Numbered from the stretch's first letter, positions 24,191 through 34,185 are shown. The stretch: DNA of 64,000 bases from Alteromonas_E sp965248545 (GCA_965248545.1 OZ252110.1:992001-1056000); one strand, 5' to 3'. Numbers and translations: made by a program. The notes: a model not told the origin generated them from the sequence alone.

Positions 24191-25414
24191 TCACAAGGCC
24201 GTAACGTCAGCGCGCGACTCCACCTTAACGCCAGGGGCAATTTGCTCATTGGGGTAACGGATAATGACGTCTCCTTGCTCGAGCCCCTGAGAAACTTGTG
24301 CAATCTGACTGTTCTTCTGACCAAGTTGCACTGCGCGTTGCGCTACTACGCCATCTTCGACCACATAAATCATCCATTCTTCGCCTTGGCGAAATAGCGC
24401 CGTAATGGGCACTGAAAGCACCTCATCCTGCTCCCACAAGATTACCGCTGTTTCAACCTGATAGCCGTGCCCCAAACGTTGCCACTCAGAATATGGATTA
24501 AGGATTTCCACGAGCACATTAACCCTTTGTTCCTCAATGCCAAGTGCTGAAAACTTAGTAAATCCGAGTGGCTCTACGCGTTTTACCCGGCCTCGCAAGG
24601 GTTGCTCACCGCCCCAATTATCGATATCCACCAGCATGCCCTCGGAAACTTGAACGGCGTACATCGACAACATCTCAATGACGATTTCAAGGTCCTTGGG
24701 ATCACCGATCTCCAACAACGGCGCGCCGGCGTTGACAACCCCTTCACTCTTGGTAATAACATTCAACACCGTCCCAGAAATGGGTGCCACAACGGACATA
24801 CAATCGCATAGGCCTGACTGACTTCGACCACTATTCGGCGGTGTTAATACTGCTTGTACGCGTTGCAGTTCGAATGTGCGCATTTGCAGCGCTGCGTGCG
24901 CGGTTGCAAGCAGCGCTCGAGCCGTTTTGAAGTTGCGCTCAGCATTGTCTAAATCTCGCTGCGAGGCAGTATTTTGGCGTCGTAGTTCACGTATCCGAGC
25001 CAATTCGCCTTGGGCAAATTCGAGTTCTGCTTCAGCTTGTTTTACCTCCTCACCAGCAAGGTCTTTAGCCGACGTAGCAGCTTTCAATTCGGCTTGCGCT
25101 TGCGCCTCGCTGCGAGGGTCTAGAAAGGCAGCATCTACTGGCTCAATGTCGGCTAGCACGGAAACGCCAGCTTCGACAGAGTCACCAACTTCGTATTCAA
25201 TTCGTCGTAAGCGACCATTAATCGGTGCTGACAGGGTGTACACGTCGTGAACGCGTGTATCGGCAGTTTCTGACACGGTCACTTTCAAGGTTTGACGTTC
25301 TACAATAGCAAGGTCAACCAAAACCGCTCGCGGCCAGAAAGCAAACGCCAGACCGGCAATGAAAAGTGCGGACACGATCGACCAAAATCGCCATCTTTGT
25401 TGTTGTGCTTGCAT
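24191..25414 (-). CDS. Membrane fusion protein (HlyD/MacA-like periplasmic adaptor)
   Basis: The 407-residue protein has an N-terminal TM anchor (about 10-27), a lipoyl/barrel-sandwich segment (YTLSAPINGRLRRIEYEVGD) and a long alpha-hairpin coiled coil (about 95-190). The second lipoyl half is SVVAPISGTVLNVITKSEGV, followed by beta-barrel and C-terminal membrane-proximal domains. This is the adaptor of a tripartite ABC exporter. It is the last gene of a three-gene operon with the permease and ATPase (start 13 bases after the permease stop). No outer membrane factor is adjacent, so it may use a shared TolC-like protein. GAGGAAGG precedes the start. Confidence 0.88.
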   Translation of the reverse strand: MQAQQQRWRFWSIVSALFIAGLAFAFWPRAVLVDLAIVERQTLKVTVSETADTRVHDVYTLSAPINGRLRRIEYEVGDSVEAGVSVLADIEPVDAAFLDPRSEAQAQAELKAATSAKDLAGEEVKQAEAELEFAQGELARIRELRRQNTASQRDLDNAERNFKTARALLATAHAALQMRTFELQRVQAVLTPPNSGRSQSGLCDCMSVVAPISGTVLNVITKSEGVVNAGAPLLEIGDPKDLEIVIEMLSMYAVQVSEGMLVDIDNWGGEQPLRGRVKRVEPLGFTKFSALGIEEQRVNVLVEILNPYSEWQRLGHGYQVETAVILWEQDEVLSVPITALFRQGEEWMIYVVEDGVVAQRAVQLGQKNSQIAQVSQGLEQGDVIIRYPNEQIAPGVKVESRADVTAL

Positions 25415-25427
25415 GATTGACCTTCCT

Positions 25428-27803
25428 CTACTCTCGAGTCTTTAGCACTCGTATTAAATCCAATTTGTCTACGCGTCGGCGCACAATGGCAGCAGAGACA
25501 AGTGTTGCGAAGAAAATAACCAACACTGCAAGTCCATAGGTCGACGCTTCTGTGTAGTGGGGAATGCGAAACAGCTCGGTATCAAATGCAGCAATAATCA
25601 GTGATACCAAGCCATATCCCAGAATACAGCCAATGGTTAATCCAAAAGCGATGAGGAGCATCACTTCGCCGAGTAATACATAGGAAATTTCTCCTCTCGA
25701 GAAGCCGAGAACCCGTAAGGTTGCCAGTTCTCGCCCGCGCTCAGATAGCGCTATCCTGGTACTGTTGTAAGCAACCCCAAATCCCAGCACGGCTGCTAGT
25801 CCACTGAACATGCTGATGAATGTCATTAAGTGTTTTATTAAGGTATCTTGGAAAGATGCAAGTGCAGCTTGTTTTATGGTAATCGCGCCGACGACGGGGG
25901 TTTGCTTCAAATACTCAAACAAAGCATTTTGCTGAGCCTTGTCAACTCGGATGTTGGCAAACTCCATATTGGGGGCTTCTAAGAGCTGCTGATTAATAAA
26001 GTCGAGATTGATGTATGCAGGCATACCAATGTAAGTCTCAATAGTCTCCACTACACTAAGTGTCAGAGTAGGCCTGCGGCCACTGAGAATATCGAGCGTG
26101 ATTTCATCGCCGACTCGCACATTAAGTTTTTCAGCCAGGCGCGTCGCGATCACAACACCACTATCCGGTACAGGTACTTCTTGGCGCTGTGCGTCATCAT
26201 AAATCGGCTGCAAGGTACTGAGTTGTTCAATCGCGGTTAAAGTACCTCGGTGAGTCACTTGATTCGCACTTATATCCGCGCTGATGTAGCGCATTGGTTC
26301 CGCTCTTAACACGCCTGGTAGCTTTGCGAAATCATTGATCGTCGAGAGTGCTCTAGGCTCAGAAAGACCGACAACCATATCCTGGCGTTGTGCCTCATTG
26401 AAGTAGACGCGCGCCAAATGATTGAGTGAGTCCTCCCAATGATAAATCATGACCACTAACGCGACCGAGAAACCGACGCCAATACTCGTCATAAGTGAAC
26501 GTATTGGCCAACGCTCTATCTGGCGCAGTGCAATACGCGTTGGTTGATCAAACAACCGATTTAAGCGCTTGCCGGATAACACGCTTTGCCGATAGCTCGG
26601 TGGTGAAGGTGGCTGCATGGCTTGTGCCGGCGGCAAACTTGCGGCATTGCTGACAGCGCCTAAAGCGCCGAGTAATGACGCAGTTAAGCCAATGGCTGTA
26701 GCCACCACCAAATTAATCGCGCCGGGTTGATAGATAAGCAGTGGAAAACCCAGCATTTCGGCGTACATCTCAGTATTGTAGCGACCGAACAACAAACCGA
26801 TGGCACAACCCAGCACAATGCCAATTCCACCAATCGCAAGCATCATGCGTATGTAGTGCCACGCAATTTGTGCTTTGCTATAGCCAAACGCTTTCAGTAA
26901 GCCAATCTCCGTGCGTTCGGTCGCAATCAACCGCCCTAACACCATATTTGACAGGAAAATTGCCACGGCAATAAATATCACCGGTAATACGGTCGCCATG
27001 GTTTTCTGTTGCTCGATTTCATTCATAATGAACCAGTTCGACAGCTGATCGGCGCGCCCTACTGCGCTGACGCCACCATACGGTTCAAGCAGTTGATCAA
27101 CAGCGTCGAGCACTGGTTGAAGCTCAGCCTGATAACTCAATGAAATACTGACATCGTTAAAGGCATCCTCGAGATCATAGGCGGCGCCAAGTACTTCGCG
27201 CGACATCCATAAAATGCCAAACCGCGCATCATCAGGTAACAAGGCGCCAGGACCAAGTGTATAAATAAACTCTGGGCTTATCGCCACCCCGACAATTGTT
27301 AGCGTTCGCTTGTTTCCGCGCATGATCACCGATAGGTTATCGCCAATCGTTAATCCATGCGCATCAGCAAAGTTTTCACTGACAATAACCTGATTTTCAG
27401 CTTTCCCAGTTATCCAACTGCCTTTGCGCAATACGAGTTGATTTAGACTCGGTTGTCGGTACTCTGGAATCGACACCATGCGGCCGATCACTGGCTCAGC
27501 AAATCCTTCGACATCAACCGTGGCGTAACTGGTAATTCGGGTTTGCACCGTTTGCACACCGGCGATTTGCGATAATCGTTGCACCAGTGAATCCGGTGCC
27601 CGAGTCAGATTGGCAAATACATCGGCAAAGCGATATCGCTGATAGTAGGCGTCGGTGCTGTCTTGTAGTGCTTCAATTGTAGATATCGACATCACGAGTG
27701 TCGCGATACCTGAAGCGATAACCATGGCGACTGCTAATACTTGTCCCCGCAGTTTCCATAGATCACGCCAGCGTTTCTTATCTAAAGCTCTGGTCGAAAT
27801 CAC
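25428..27803 (-). CDS. ABC exporter permease with two FtsX/MacB-type domains
   Basis: The frame is open to a TTG at 27863, overlapping the ATPase gene by 56 bases. The GTG at 27803, 5 bases past the ATPase stop, is more plausible and gives 791 residues. Two FtsX-type units are visible, each of large periplasmic domain plus TM bundle: an early TM (VLAVAMVIASGIATLVMSIS), a central three-TM group with TEIGLLKAFGYSKAQIAWHY, then a repeat ending with RELATLRVLGFSRGEISYVL. The fused double-permease arrangement resembles COG0577 exporters rather than dimeric MacB or LolCE. Substrate is unknown. Confidence 0.83.
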   Translation of the reverse strand: MISTRALDKKRWRDLWKLRGQVLAVAMVIASGIATLVMSISTIEALQDSTDAYYQRYRFADVFANLTRAPDSLVQRLSQIAGVQTVQTRITSYATVDVEGFAEPVIGRMVSIPEYRQPSLNQLVLRKGSWITGKAENQVIVSENFADAHGLTIGDNLSVIMRGNKRTLTIVGVAISPEFIYTLGPGALLPDDARFGILWMSREVLGAAYDLEDAFNDVSISLSYQAELQPVLDAVDQLLEPYGGVSAVGRADQLSNWFIMNEIEQQKTMATVLPVIFIAVAIFLSNMVLGRLIATERTEIGLLKAFGYSKAQIAWHYIRMMLAIGGIGIVLGCAIGLLFGRYNTEMYAEMLGFPLLIYQPGAINLVVATAIGLTASLLGALGAVSNAASLPPAQAMQPPSPPSYRQSVLSGKRLNRLFDQPTRIALRQIERWPIRSLMTSIGVGFSVALVVMIYHWEDSLNHLARVYFNEAQRQDMVVGLSEPRALSTINDFAKLPGVLRAEPMRYISADISANQVTHRGTLTAIEQLSTLQPIYDDAQRQEVPVPDSGVVIATRLAEKLNVRVGDEITLDILSGRRPTLTLSVVETIETYIGMPAYINLDFINQQLLEAPNMEFANIRVDKAQQNALFEYLKQTPVVGAITIKQAALASFQDTLIKHLMTFISMFSGLAAVLGFGVAYNSTRIALSERGRELATLRVLGFSRGEISYVLLGEVMLLIAFGLTIGCILGYGLVSLIIAAFDTELFRIPHYTEASTYGLAVLVIFFATLVSAAIVRRRVDKLDLIRVLKTRE

Positions 27804-27807
27804 GTCA

Positions 27808-28551
27808 TCACCAGTCCAGTTGCGCGGCAGCTTGTCGGTGCTGATTTTGCACAATACCGGCAATCTTACCGTCTGATATTGAGACGATTCGGTCCGCCAT
27901 TCCCCCCACGACCGTGTTATGTGTGATTACCGCCGTCGATGTACCGAGTTCGCGATTGATATTCTCAATAGCTTCCATAACTAATATCCCGGTTTGTTTA
28001 TCTAGCGCGCCAGTTGGTTCATCACACAATAAGATATCCGGCTGTTTCGCGATGGCCCGAGCAATTGCCACACGTTGCTGTTCGCCACCCGACAATTGAG
28101 CCGGGAAATGGTCCAAACGATCGTGTAATTTTACTAATTCAAGTGCTTGCTCTGGTGAGATGGGGTTTCGCGCAATCTCAGTCACTAGCGCCACGTTTTC
28201 GCGGGCGGTCAGGCTTGGAATGAGGTTGTAAAACTGAAAGACAAAGCCGACATGATCACGGCGAAATTGAGTCAACTCGTGATCGGTAGCGGCACTGAGA
28301 TCCTGTTGCCCAAACGTTACCACACCGGAAGTCGCCACATCCAAGCCACCGAGAATATTGAGCAAGGTAGACTTGCCGCTTCCTGATGCCCCCAATAGCA
28401 CCACCATTTCATGCCTTCGGAGCTCAAAACTGACATCATCTAAAGCGCGCACTTCAACATCACCGGTTTTATAAATTTTGGTGAGATGTGAGGCGCTGAG
28501 CGCGATCTCAGCTGACGCAGATGATTCAATTAACATGCATTCACAGACCAT
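27808..28551 (-). CDS. ABC transporter ATP-binding protein (MacB/LolD family)
   Basis: This 247-residue ATPase has the Walker A GASGSGKSTLLN, Q-loop VFQFYNLIPSLTA, signature LSGGEQQRVAIARAIA, Walker B ILLCDEPTGALD and H-loop AVITHN. The LSGGEQQRVAIARA and DEPTGALDKQTG wording is typical of the MacB/LolD/FtsE group. It is the first gene of the operon and powers the double-FtsX permease and the HlyD-type adaptor. The first ATG is used; a second at residue 6 is possible, and neither has a clear ribosome site. Confidence 0.93.
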   Translation of the reverse strand: MVCECMLIESSASAEIALSASHLTKIYKTGDVEVRALDDVSFELRRHEMVVLLGASGSGKSTLLNILGGLDVATSGVVTFGQQDLSAATDHELTQFRRDHVGFVFQFYNLIPSLTARENVALVTEIARNPISPEQALELVKLHDRLDHFPAQLSGGEQQRVAIARAIAKQPDILLCDEPTGALDKQTGILVMEAIENINRELGTSTAVITHNTVVGGMADRIVSISDGKIAGIVQNQHRQAAAQLDW

Positions 28552-28646
28552 GTGACAAACAGTTATTGTAGATTAGGCTAGAGCGCTCTCGCTCGCCTTG
28601 ATCCACATCATCATAACGCCGTGCCGAGTATTGGCTGTGCTACCAA

Positions 28647-29405
28647 TTACTTGCCAAGCGGAAGCTTCAATGCCCGATAAATCCGAGATTTGCTCGAATG
28701 CCAATGGTTTTTTGGACGTGACGGCGCCAATTTAGTCACTTCATCAATATCCTCTGGACTCAATGGTTGAGGAAAGACATGCGCGAATAACACATTGGGC
28801 GTATTCAACGCAGCGATGCGCTGTAACGAGCGTCGATATTGATTGGGATGACAGACTGGGTATGGCGGCGTATTGCGACCTTTAACTCTGACAATAAGGT
28901 CCGCCACATACACCTGGTGACTCGGCTGATGATACAGGGACAAATCGTGATTTGTATGACCGGGAGTGTACAAAGCTTGCCAGTCAGGAAACTCAGGAAT
29001 GACTTGCTCGTCTTCAAGTAAATCGTCAGGTTTCAAGACCGCCGAATACCACAGGTACTTCTTGGATTGCCCCATGCGTCCCGCAACCCAGAGTGCTAAC
29101 ACAATATCAATAAAGTGTGACAAGCGCCCCATAAAGCCCGAGTACCAGCCAGCTGCGTTGGGGTGTGCATAAAGTTTACAACCTGTGAGCGAACGCAATC
29201 GATGGGCACCTCCGGCATGATCCGGGTGCATATGGGTCACGACTATACATTTCAAATCTTGCAATGAGCGTTTCAAGTCGCATTCGATAAACGTGCATAC
29301 ATTGTCGACATCAGCGCGGCTGCACCCATCTAACAACAACAGCCCGTCTGGGTACTCAACCAAAAAAATGTTTTGAATATACCCTTTGATGGTATGTAAC
29401 TGCAT
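28647..29405 (-). CDS. Metallo-beta-lactamase-fold hydrolase
   Basis: The 252-residue protein carries THMHPDHAGG, the HxHxDH metal motif, followed by TPGHTNHDLSLY and a DLIVRVKG strand with the later aspartate ligand, and FAHVFPQPL near the end. There is no signal peptide. This superfamily includes lactonases, thiol hydrolases and RNases; the exact type is unclear. The start follows TTAGGATTT, a ribosome site overlapping the stop codon of the upstream chemoreceptor gene (7 bases from stop to start), so the two are co-translated. Confidence 0.82.
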   Translation of the reverse strand: MQLHTIKGYIQNIFLVEYPDGLLLLDGCSRADVDNVCTFIECDLKRSLQDLKCIVVTHMHPDHAGGAHRLRSLTGCKLYAHPNAAGWYSGFMGRLSHFIDIVLALWVAGRMGQSKKYLWYSAVLKPDDLLEDEQVIPEFPDWQALYTPGHTNHDLSLYHQPSHQVYVADLIVRVKGRNTPPYPVCHPNQYRRSLQRIAALNTPNVLFAHVFPQPLSPEDIDEVTKLAPSRPKNHWHSSKSRIYRALKLPLGK

Positions 29406-29412
29406 TCAAATC

Positions 29413-31404
29413 CTAATGAATCTTAAACCCTTTCATCGTACGTTCAAGGGTTTGCGAGTTGGTATCTAAGTCTCCAGAGATACTATGCATTTCTCGCACG
29501 GCGTCAACTTCTGCTGATGCTGCATCGGCAACTTTGACTGCGTCTGCTGCCATCTCAAGTGTGACCGTAGACTGCTGTTCTGCAGCAGCGGCGACAGATG
29601 CTGTCACGGTTTCAACATTGGACGCCTGCTCATTAAGACTGGCGGCCAGATTCTCGGTTTCCAGTGAGCGTTCATAGGTCTCTTCCGCACTGGTCACCGT
29701 GCTACGGATAGAACCAATCATTGCCTGACTGACATCGCCCAAGCCCGTTAGTAACTCGGCAATGCGATCCGATGATTGCTTCGAGCTTTGCGCCAGTGAA
29801 CGAACTTCATCAGCGACAACAGCAAAACCACGTCCCTGCTCACCAGCTCTAGCGGCCTCTATTGCGGCGTTTAACGCAAGTAAGTTGGTCTGCTCAGCGA
29901 CACTATCGATAGTCGCTAACATGCCATTAATTTCGCCTAGCTGCCCCTCCATGTCATTTGCGCGCTCTGCCACATCGGACATATCTTGTGTCAGTTGCTG
30001 CATCGCCTCTCTGGTTTGACGATTCATATCATTCGCGTTGTTGACGGTATCATTTAATGTTGAGCATGATTCAATCGAACGTGCCGCAGACTGAGCGATC
30101 TCCTTGGTGGTCGCCGACATTTGCTCTATTGAGGTCGCGATATTGCTGGCTAAACCGTTGGTTTCATTGGCGTGATCCTGAACCTTGTTTGCGCTATTGA
30201 CCAACTTGTCATTGAGGCGACGATTGGTGTCGATCGATTCGGCCAAACCCACAACCAACGCTTTGAACGAGTGAATGGTGCCGTGAATTGCTTTTGAAAT
30301 AAAACCCAGCTCGTCTTTTGAATCTAAACGCACATCCAAAGTCAAATCACCTTCTTGCGCAACCTTGTTTAGGGTCGTCGTTAACTCCCGCAATTCTCTG
30401 CCTAAATTCACGACCAAGAACACATTTAACACCACTATTAAGCTGACGGTTACAAGAATTCCCAGCACCAATATCCACAGCATCGTTTGAGCTTCGGATG
30501 CCATGTCTGATGCTGTTTGCTGCGCACCTTGCGTTTGTTTATCCAACAAACCCTTAACTGCACCAATCTGCTCGGTCGCCAGAGGAAACCAATCCGCTGA
30601 ACTGGGTAGCTGCGTAAAATCAGGCGTGCTGTCTCTGAGTAGCTGGCCAGTGATCCGCGAAATTTGTTGACTAGTTGAGCCACCGATAACAGCCTGAAAC
30701 TGCTCTTTTATTGAAGCGTCAAGGGTAGCTAATAAGTAAGTACTTACCAACTCTATATCACTGAGATAATTGCTAATCTCAGTGGCAGTTGCAGCCGTCA
30801 AAGACTGCCGCGCCAAGACGCCATTGATCTTACCGCGAACCTGCCCTGCTCGCTCTTTAAACTGGGCAAACAAGAGTACTGCATTATTTTCATCCCGGAC
30901 ATTTTTCGCTGTCACATTCGCATTTATAAACCGCGCCGCATCAAGTGCTAATCGGTTCAGTTGACTGTAAAAGGCAAAGGCACCTGGTGCAGCCTGGTCA
31001 TTGACTTGTTTTCGCAGCCCACTTTTACCCTGTAGATGCGTTTGTAACGGCTGGATATACTGAGAAAGCTGGAAGGATTCTGGCCATTCTTGAGAAAGCA
31101 TTTGGTTAACGGTCGTGACAGCTGCATCCGCCTTTTGTCTTTGCTGATTTATTGCACTTAGCTTGTTTGGCGTTGGGGCCCCGAGATAGCCGGCCGTTAA
31201 GCCTCGCTCTACCGCGTGATGATGAGCCACCTGCTCCAACGCAGCGACGAGCTGTAATGTGTCGACGTCTTGATTGGCATCGGCGACTTTGAGTGCCGTT
31301 TTGGTGATGGAGTAGCTAGACAAAACCAACACGAGTAGCACAAATAAGACTAAACTCGTGACCGAAATTTGGATAATGTTAAAACGTTTCAGAATTGAAA
31401 GCAT
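29413..31404 (-). CDS. Methyl-accepting chemotaxis protein with NIT sensor domain
   Basis: This 663-residue receptor has TM1 (about 10-32), then a periplasmic NIT-type domain (nitrate/nitrite sensing family) recognised by AVERGLTAGYLG near residue 65 and its all-helical makeup. TM2 (about 308-332), HAMP (NLGRELRELTTTLNKVAQEG) and a signalling domain follow, with the hairpin tip EQTNLLALNAAIEAARAGEQ. No pentapeptide tether is seen at the C-terminus. It is cotranscribed with a metallo-hydrolase. The 269-base upstream region before the next gene holds no recognised feature. Confidence 0.9.
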   Translation of the reverse strand: MLSILKRFNIIQISVTSLVLFVLLVLVLSSYSITKTALKVADANQDVDTLQLVAALEQVAHHHAVERGLTAGYLGAPTPNKLSAINQQRQKADAAVTTVNQMLSQEWPESFQLSQYIQPLQTHLQGKSGLRKQVNDQAAPGAFAFYSQLNRLALDAARFINANVTAKNVRDENNAVLLFAQFKERAGQVRGKINGVLARQSLTAATATEISNYLSDIELVSTYLLATLDASIKEQFQAVIGGSTSQQISRITGQLLRDSTPDFTQLPSSADWFPLATEQIGAVKGLLDKQTQGAQQTASDMASEAQTMLWILVLGILVTVSLIVVLNVFLVVNLGRELRELTTTLNKVAQEGDLTLDVRLDSKDELGFISKAIHGTIHSFKALVVGLAESIDTNRRLNDKLVNSANKVQDHANETNGLASNIATSIEQMSATTKEIAQSAARSIESCSTLNDTVNNANDMNRQTREAMQQLTQDMSDVAERANDMEGQLGEINGMLATIDSVAEQTNLLALNAAIEAARAGEQGRGFAVVADEVRSLAQSSKQSSDRIAELLTGLGDVSQAMIGSIRSTVTSAEETYERSLETENLAASLNEQASNVETVTASVAAAAEQQSTVTLEMAADAVKVADAASAEVDAVREMHSISGDLDTNSQTLERTMKGFKIH

Positions 31405-31673
31405 AATGTTCCTTTGCGCGCATAGTCCTAATTGTTGTAAGGGGCTCTTTGAATATTAATTTTTCTCTCAAAAGCGTAGACAACATATGAGTGATTTGTC
31501 AGGTTTTGCCGTTAAAATCAGTGAAAAACGACGTTTTGCACCGGTTTTGTGCATAAAAAGCCATTTCAAGCTTACGTTTTGCAGATGATGTCACGCCTGC
31601 TTTTTGTCACAACAAGAAAAATTTAAATTTTGCTCTATAGTTAACATTACCAGGCACACACAACCGTCGAATT

Positions 31674-32993
31674 ATGCTGTCCAAACCGATAGTTAAACCG
31701 TCGTTAGTGGTGTTGCTCGTTATGTTGTCGGCAACCCCCTCATACGCTTCGCAGTCTGAAGCGGTCCAACAAATAATGGAATTGCTGAATCAGCAAAGTC
31801 CAGACCAAGCGTTTGCCCTCGCAATTGCCAACCAAGCCGAGTTAGAGGGAGACCCAGACTTCGACTATGCGTTTGCTGTTGCAGCGAAACAGTCGGGCAA
31901 TTTGGACCAAGCAGTATTTGCATTTGAGCGTGTTCTGCAATTGCAGCCAAACGCTTATGACGCCAGATTTGGCCTTGCTTTAAGCTATTATGAGTTGGGT
32001 AATCTAGACGCAGCAAAGCAGGAATTGTCCGTACTGCAGCGAGCGCTCGGAACGAACAGTGAACTCAGTGATGCAATATCCACATACCTTACAACCATAG
32101 ACAAGCAGCAAAAACGACGGGAACAACATTGGGTTCGCCACATTCGCTTTGGCCTCGGCAGCGACAGTAACCCCAATAACGGTGTCGAAGATGAATTCAT
32201 CACTATACCGGCACTCGGTAGGATCAGCCTTTTTGATGAGAGCCTCGAAAATCAAAGCTTATATGGAGATTTACAGGCCCAGGCGGCATACGTACAACCG
32301 ATTGACCAACACTCCAGTTGGCAGCTAGGTGCCTCGATATTGCATGCTGAATATGAGGACGAATTGGCATTAAACCGTACATTTCTGACCACTAATGCAG
32401 GCTACAAGACCCGACTCAACAACATTGACGTGTCTGGCTCTGTGTTCTACCGACCACTCTGGTTAGACGGCGATACGCTATTGGATTACTACGGCGTGAT
32501 GCTTGGTGCAAGCAAACCTATTGAGCAGCGACTTATAGCGGGTCTCTCGGTGGTCATCTCCAGTGAAGATTACGACGAGTTTCTCGGTTTTGACCGCGAT
32601 CAACTGCTGGCCAATGCTTGGCTCCAAAAAGTCACGGAGAATGGATTGCACCGGCTTGAATTTCAGTTTGGTCAAGAGCAAGCGTCCGATAACCAAGCGT
32701 TTCTGGATCGCGATTTGTGGGGTATTGGTTATCAGTGGCGACAGCGCATTGATTCAAACTGGGAATATTCACTTTCCCTGGATTATTTAGACTCTGAATA
32801 TCAAGGCGTTCATCCGCTATTTGCTCAAACACGCGAGGATAGCTTTTTTAGTTCAGATATTGAGCTTGTATATGCAATGTCTGAACAGTGGGCACTGATC
32901 AGCCGTTTCACCTACCTTCAAAATGACAGTGAAATCGACATCTACGAATACCAGCGAGTTAAATTCTGGTTGGGAGCCAGTTATGAATTCTAA
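31674..32993 (+). CDS. TPR plus outer-membrane beta-barrel protein, Slam/DUF560-like
   Basis: The 439-residue protein has a signal peptide (1 to about 26, SYAS), an N-terminal TPR region (about 28-145, LDQAVFAFERVLQLQPNAYD) and a C-terminal barrel from about 150 to the terminal YEF. The barrel shows alternating strands such as WVRHIRFGLGSDSNPNNG and WQLGASILHAEYEDEL. N-terminal TPR plus a 14-strand-sized barrel is the layout of Slam (surface lipoprotein assembly modulator, type XI secretion). The call is by architecture, not by search. It is first in the FecR/lipoprotein/cyclase operon, and its end overlaps the FecR start by 11 bases. No strong ribosome site is visible at its own start. Confidence 0.6.
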   Translation: MLSKPIVKPSLVVLLVMLSATPSYASQSEAVQQIMELLNQQSPDQAFALAIANQAELEGDPDFDYAFAVAAKQSGNLDQAVFAFERVLQLQPNAYDARFGLALSYYELGNLDAAKQELSVLQRALGTNSELSDAISTYLTTIDKQQKRREQHWVRHIRFGLGSDSNPNNGVEDEFITIPALGRISLFDESLENQSLYGDLQAQAAYVQPIDQHSSWQLGASILHAEYEDELALNRTFLTTNAGYKTRLNNIDVSGSVFYRPLWLDGDTLLDYYGVMLGASKPIEQRLIAGLSVVISSEDYDEFLGFDRDQLLANAWLQKVTENGLHRLEFQFGQEQASDNQAFLDRDLWGIGYQWRQRIDSNWEYSLSLDYLDSEYQGVHPLFAQTREDSFFSSDIELVYAMSEQWALISRFTYLQNDSEIDIYEYQRVKFWLGASYEF

Positions 32994-34170
32994 ACCAATC
33001 TATTTTGTCTCTATCGTGTGGGGATTCATAGCCTTTTGCCTAATGTGTGCTAGCAGCGCCTATCTGCACGCCCAAGAATCGGCGGGCAAAACCATCATGG
33101 CAAGAGGTGAAGTTAATGCCGCCAATAACGACAGTGGCGAACGAGCGCTGACCAGAAGAGCTCCAGTGTTTACCATTGATAGCGTAACCACTGGCCAATT
33201 AAGCGCTACCCAATTGCGCATGATTGATGGAGGATTACTGTCATTACAACAAGACTCGCAACTGGCAATATCTGATTACCAGTTTAACGCTGAGACCGAG
33301 CAAGGTTCTGTTAGCATGTCGCTGTTAAAAGGCGGACTGAGGACGGTCACCGGTGCTTTGCAATCAAACGCTGAAAATTACCGACTGGATACGCCGATTG
33401 CCAGTATCGGGGTCCGCGGTACGCACTACGAAGCAGAGCTCGTTGATGGTGACTTGTACCTTGCTGGCTGGCAAGGAACCATCGATGTAAGCGTTGAGCG
33501 CAGTAACACCGAGTTCTCGCTTGGGCCCGACGAGAACTACCGCTTTGCTATCGTCAGAGCTGACGGCAGTGTTGAGTTTTTGATTCTAGCGCCGGTTCAA
33601 TTCACCGTCGGTCATAGCAATGAGCGGCTACTCAATCTCCCCCAAGATGAGGCCCCTCAATTCGCCGTATTATCCGCTCAGAGTCAGTCACGGATGGCCC
33701 CAACGCTGCAACAAGCGGATATTGAGATCGACACTTTCGGCGAGACATTCATCGACAACGACCAATTGGTATCGAGAATATTGCCCGATGATCAAGGCAT
33801 CGTGCGTTCAGGTAGTGCGACGTTTGACCAGTTGCTAAGCAACGATTTCACCAGTTCTGCAGGCGCAATATCAAACCTAAACATGTCTATCACGGTTAAT
33901 TTCGATACCGCCAGCATACCAACGGGAAATATATCGTTTTCCGATCCTCAAGGTGAGTGGTTTGCTGCATTCAACGGTCTAATTCGCGAGAACGCTCTCG
34001 ATGTAAATATTAATTTTGCCTCGCATAACAACAATCTAGCTGACGGGATCATGAGCGGTATCTTCATTGATGGTGCCAGTAGTATTTTAGGCGATATCAG
34101 CTTGTATGAAATCAACCAGCCAAATGTGCAAGCAGGAGGCGCATTTGTTCTAACCGAGCGGACTCCCTAA
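32983..34170 (+). CDS. FecR-domain protein with a C-terminal TbpB-barrel-like region
   Basis: The frame opens earlier (32923), but GGGAG at 32972 points to the ATG at 32983, giving 395 residues and a signal peptide (to about AYLHA-Q). Residues 66-165 form a FecR-like domain (LLKGGLRTVTGAL, TPIASIGVRGTHYEAEL). Residues about 295-390 are strand-rich and follow the spacing of the small barrel of transferrin-binding-protein-like lipoproteins: TVNFDTASIPTGNISF, WFAAFNGLIREN, GIMSGIFIDGASSILG and GGAFVL. That region is what Slam proteins recognise, and the upstream gene is Slam-like. There is no lipobox. The barrel assignment is by eye and moderate. Confidence 0.6.
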   Translation: MNSKPIYFVSIVWGFIAFCLMCASSAYLHAQESAGKTIMARGEVNAANNDSGERALTRRAPVFTIDSVTTGQLSATQLRMIDGGLLSLQQDSQLAISDYQFNAETEQGSVSMSLLKGGLRTVTGALQSNAENYRLDTPIASIGVRGTHYEAELVDGDLYLAGWQGTIDVSVERSNTEFSLGPDENYRFAIVRADGSVEFLILAPVQFTVGHSNERLLNLPQDEAPQFAVLSAQSQSRMAPTLQQADIEIDTFGETFIDNDQLVSRILPDDQGIVRSGSATFDQLLSNDFTSSAGAISNLNMSITVNFDTASIPTGNISFSDPQGEWFAAFNGLIRENALDVNINFASHNNNLADGIMSGIFIDGASSILGDISLYEINQPNVQAGGAFVLTERTP

Positions 34171-34185
34171 TTAGGTACTAATGCC

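Noticed and set aside
25428..28551. Calling the ABC operon macAB or lolCDE
   Set aside because: The permease carries two FtsX units in one chain and no lipoprotein-release-specific feature was seen; the macrolide or lipoprotein substrate cannot be supported.
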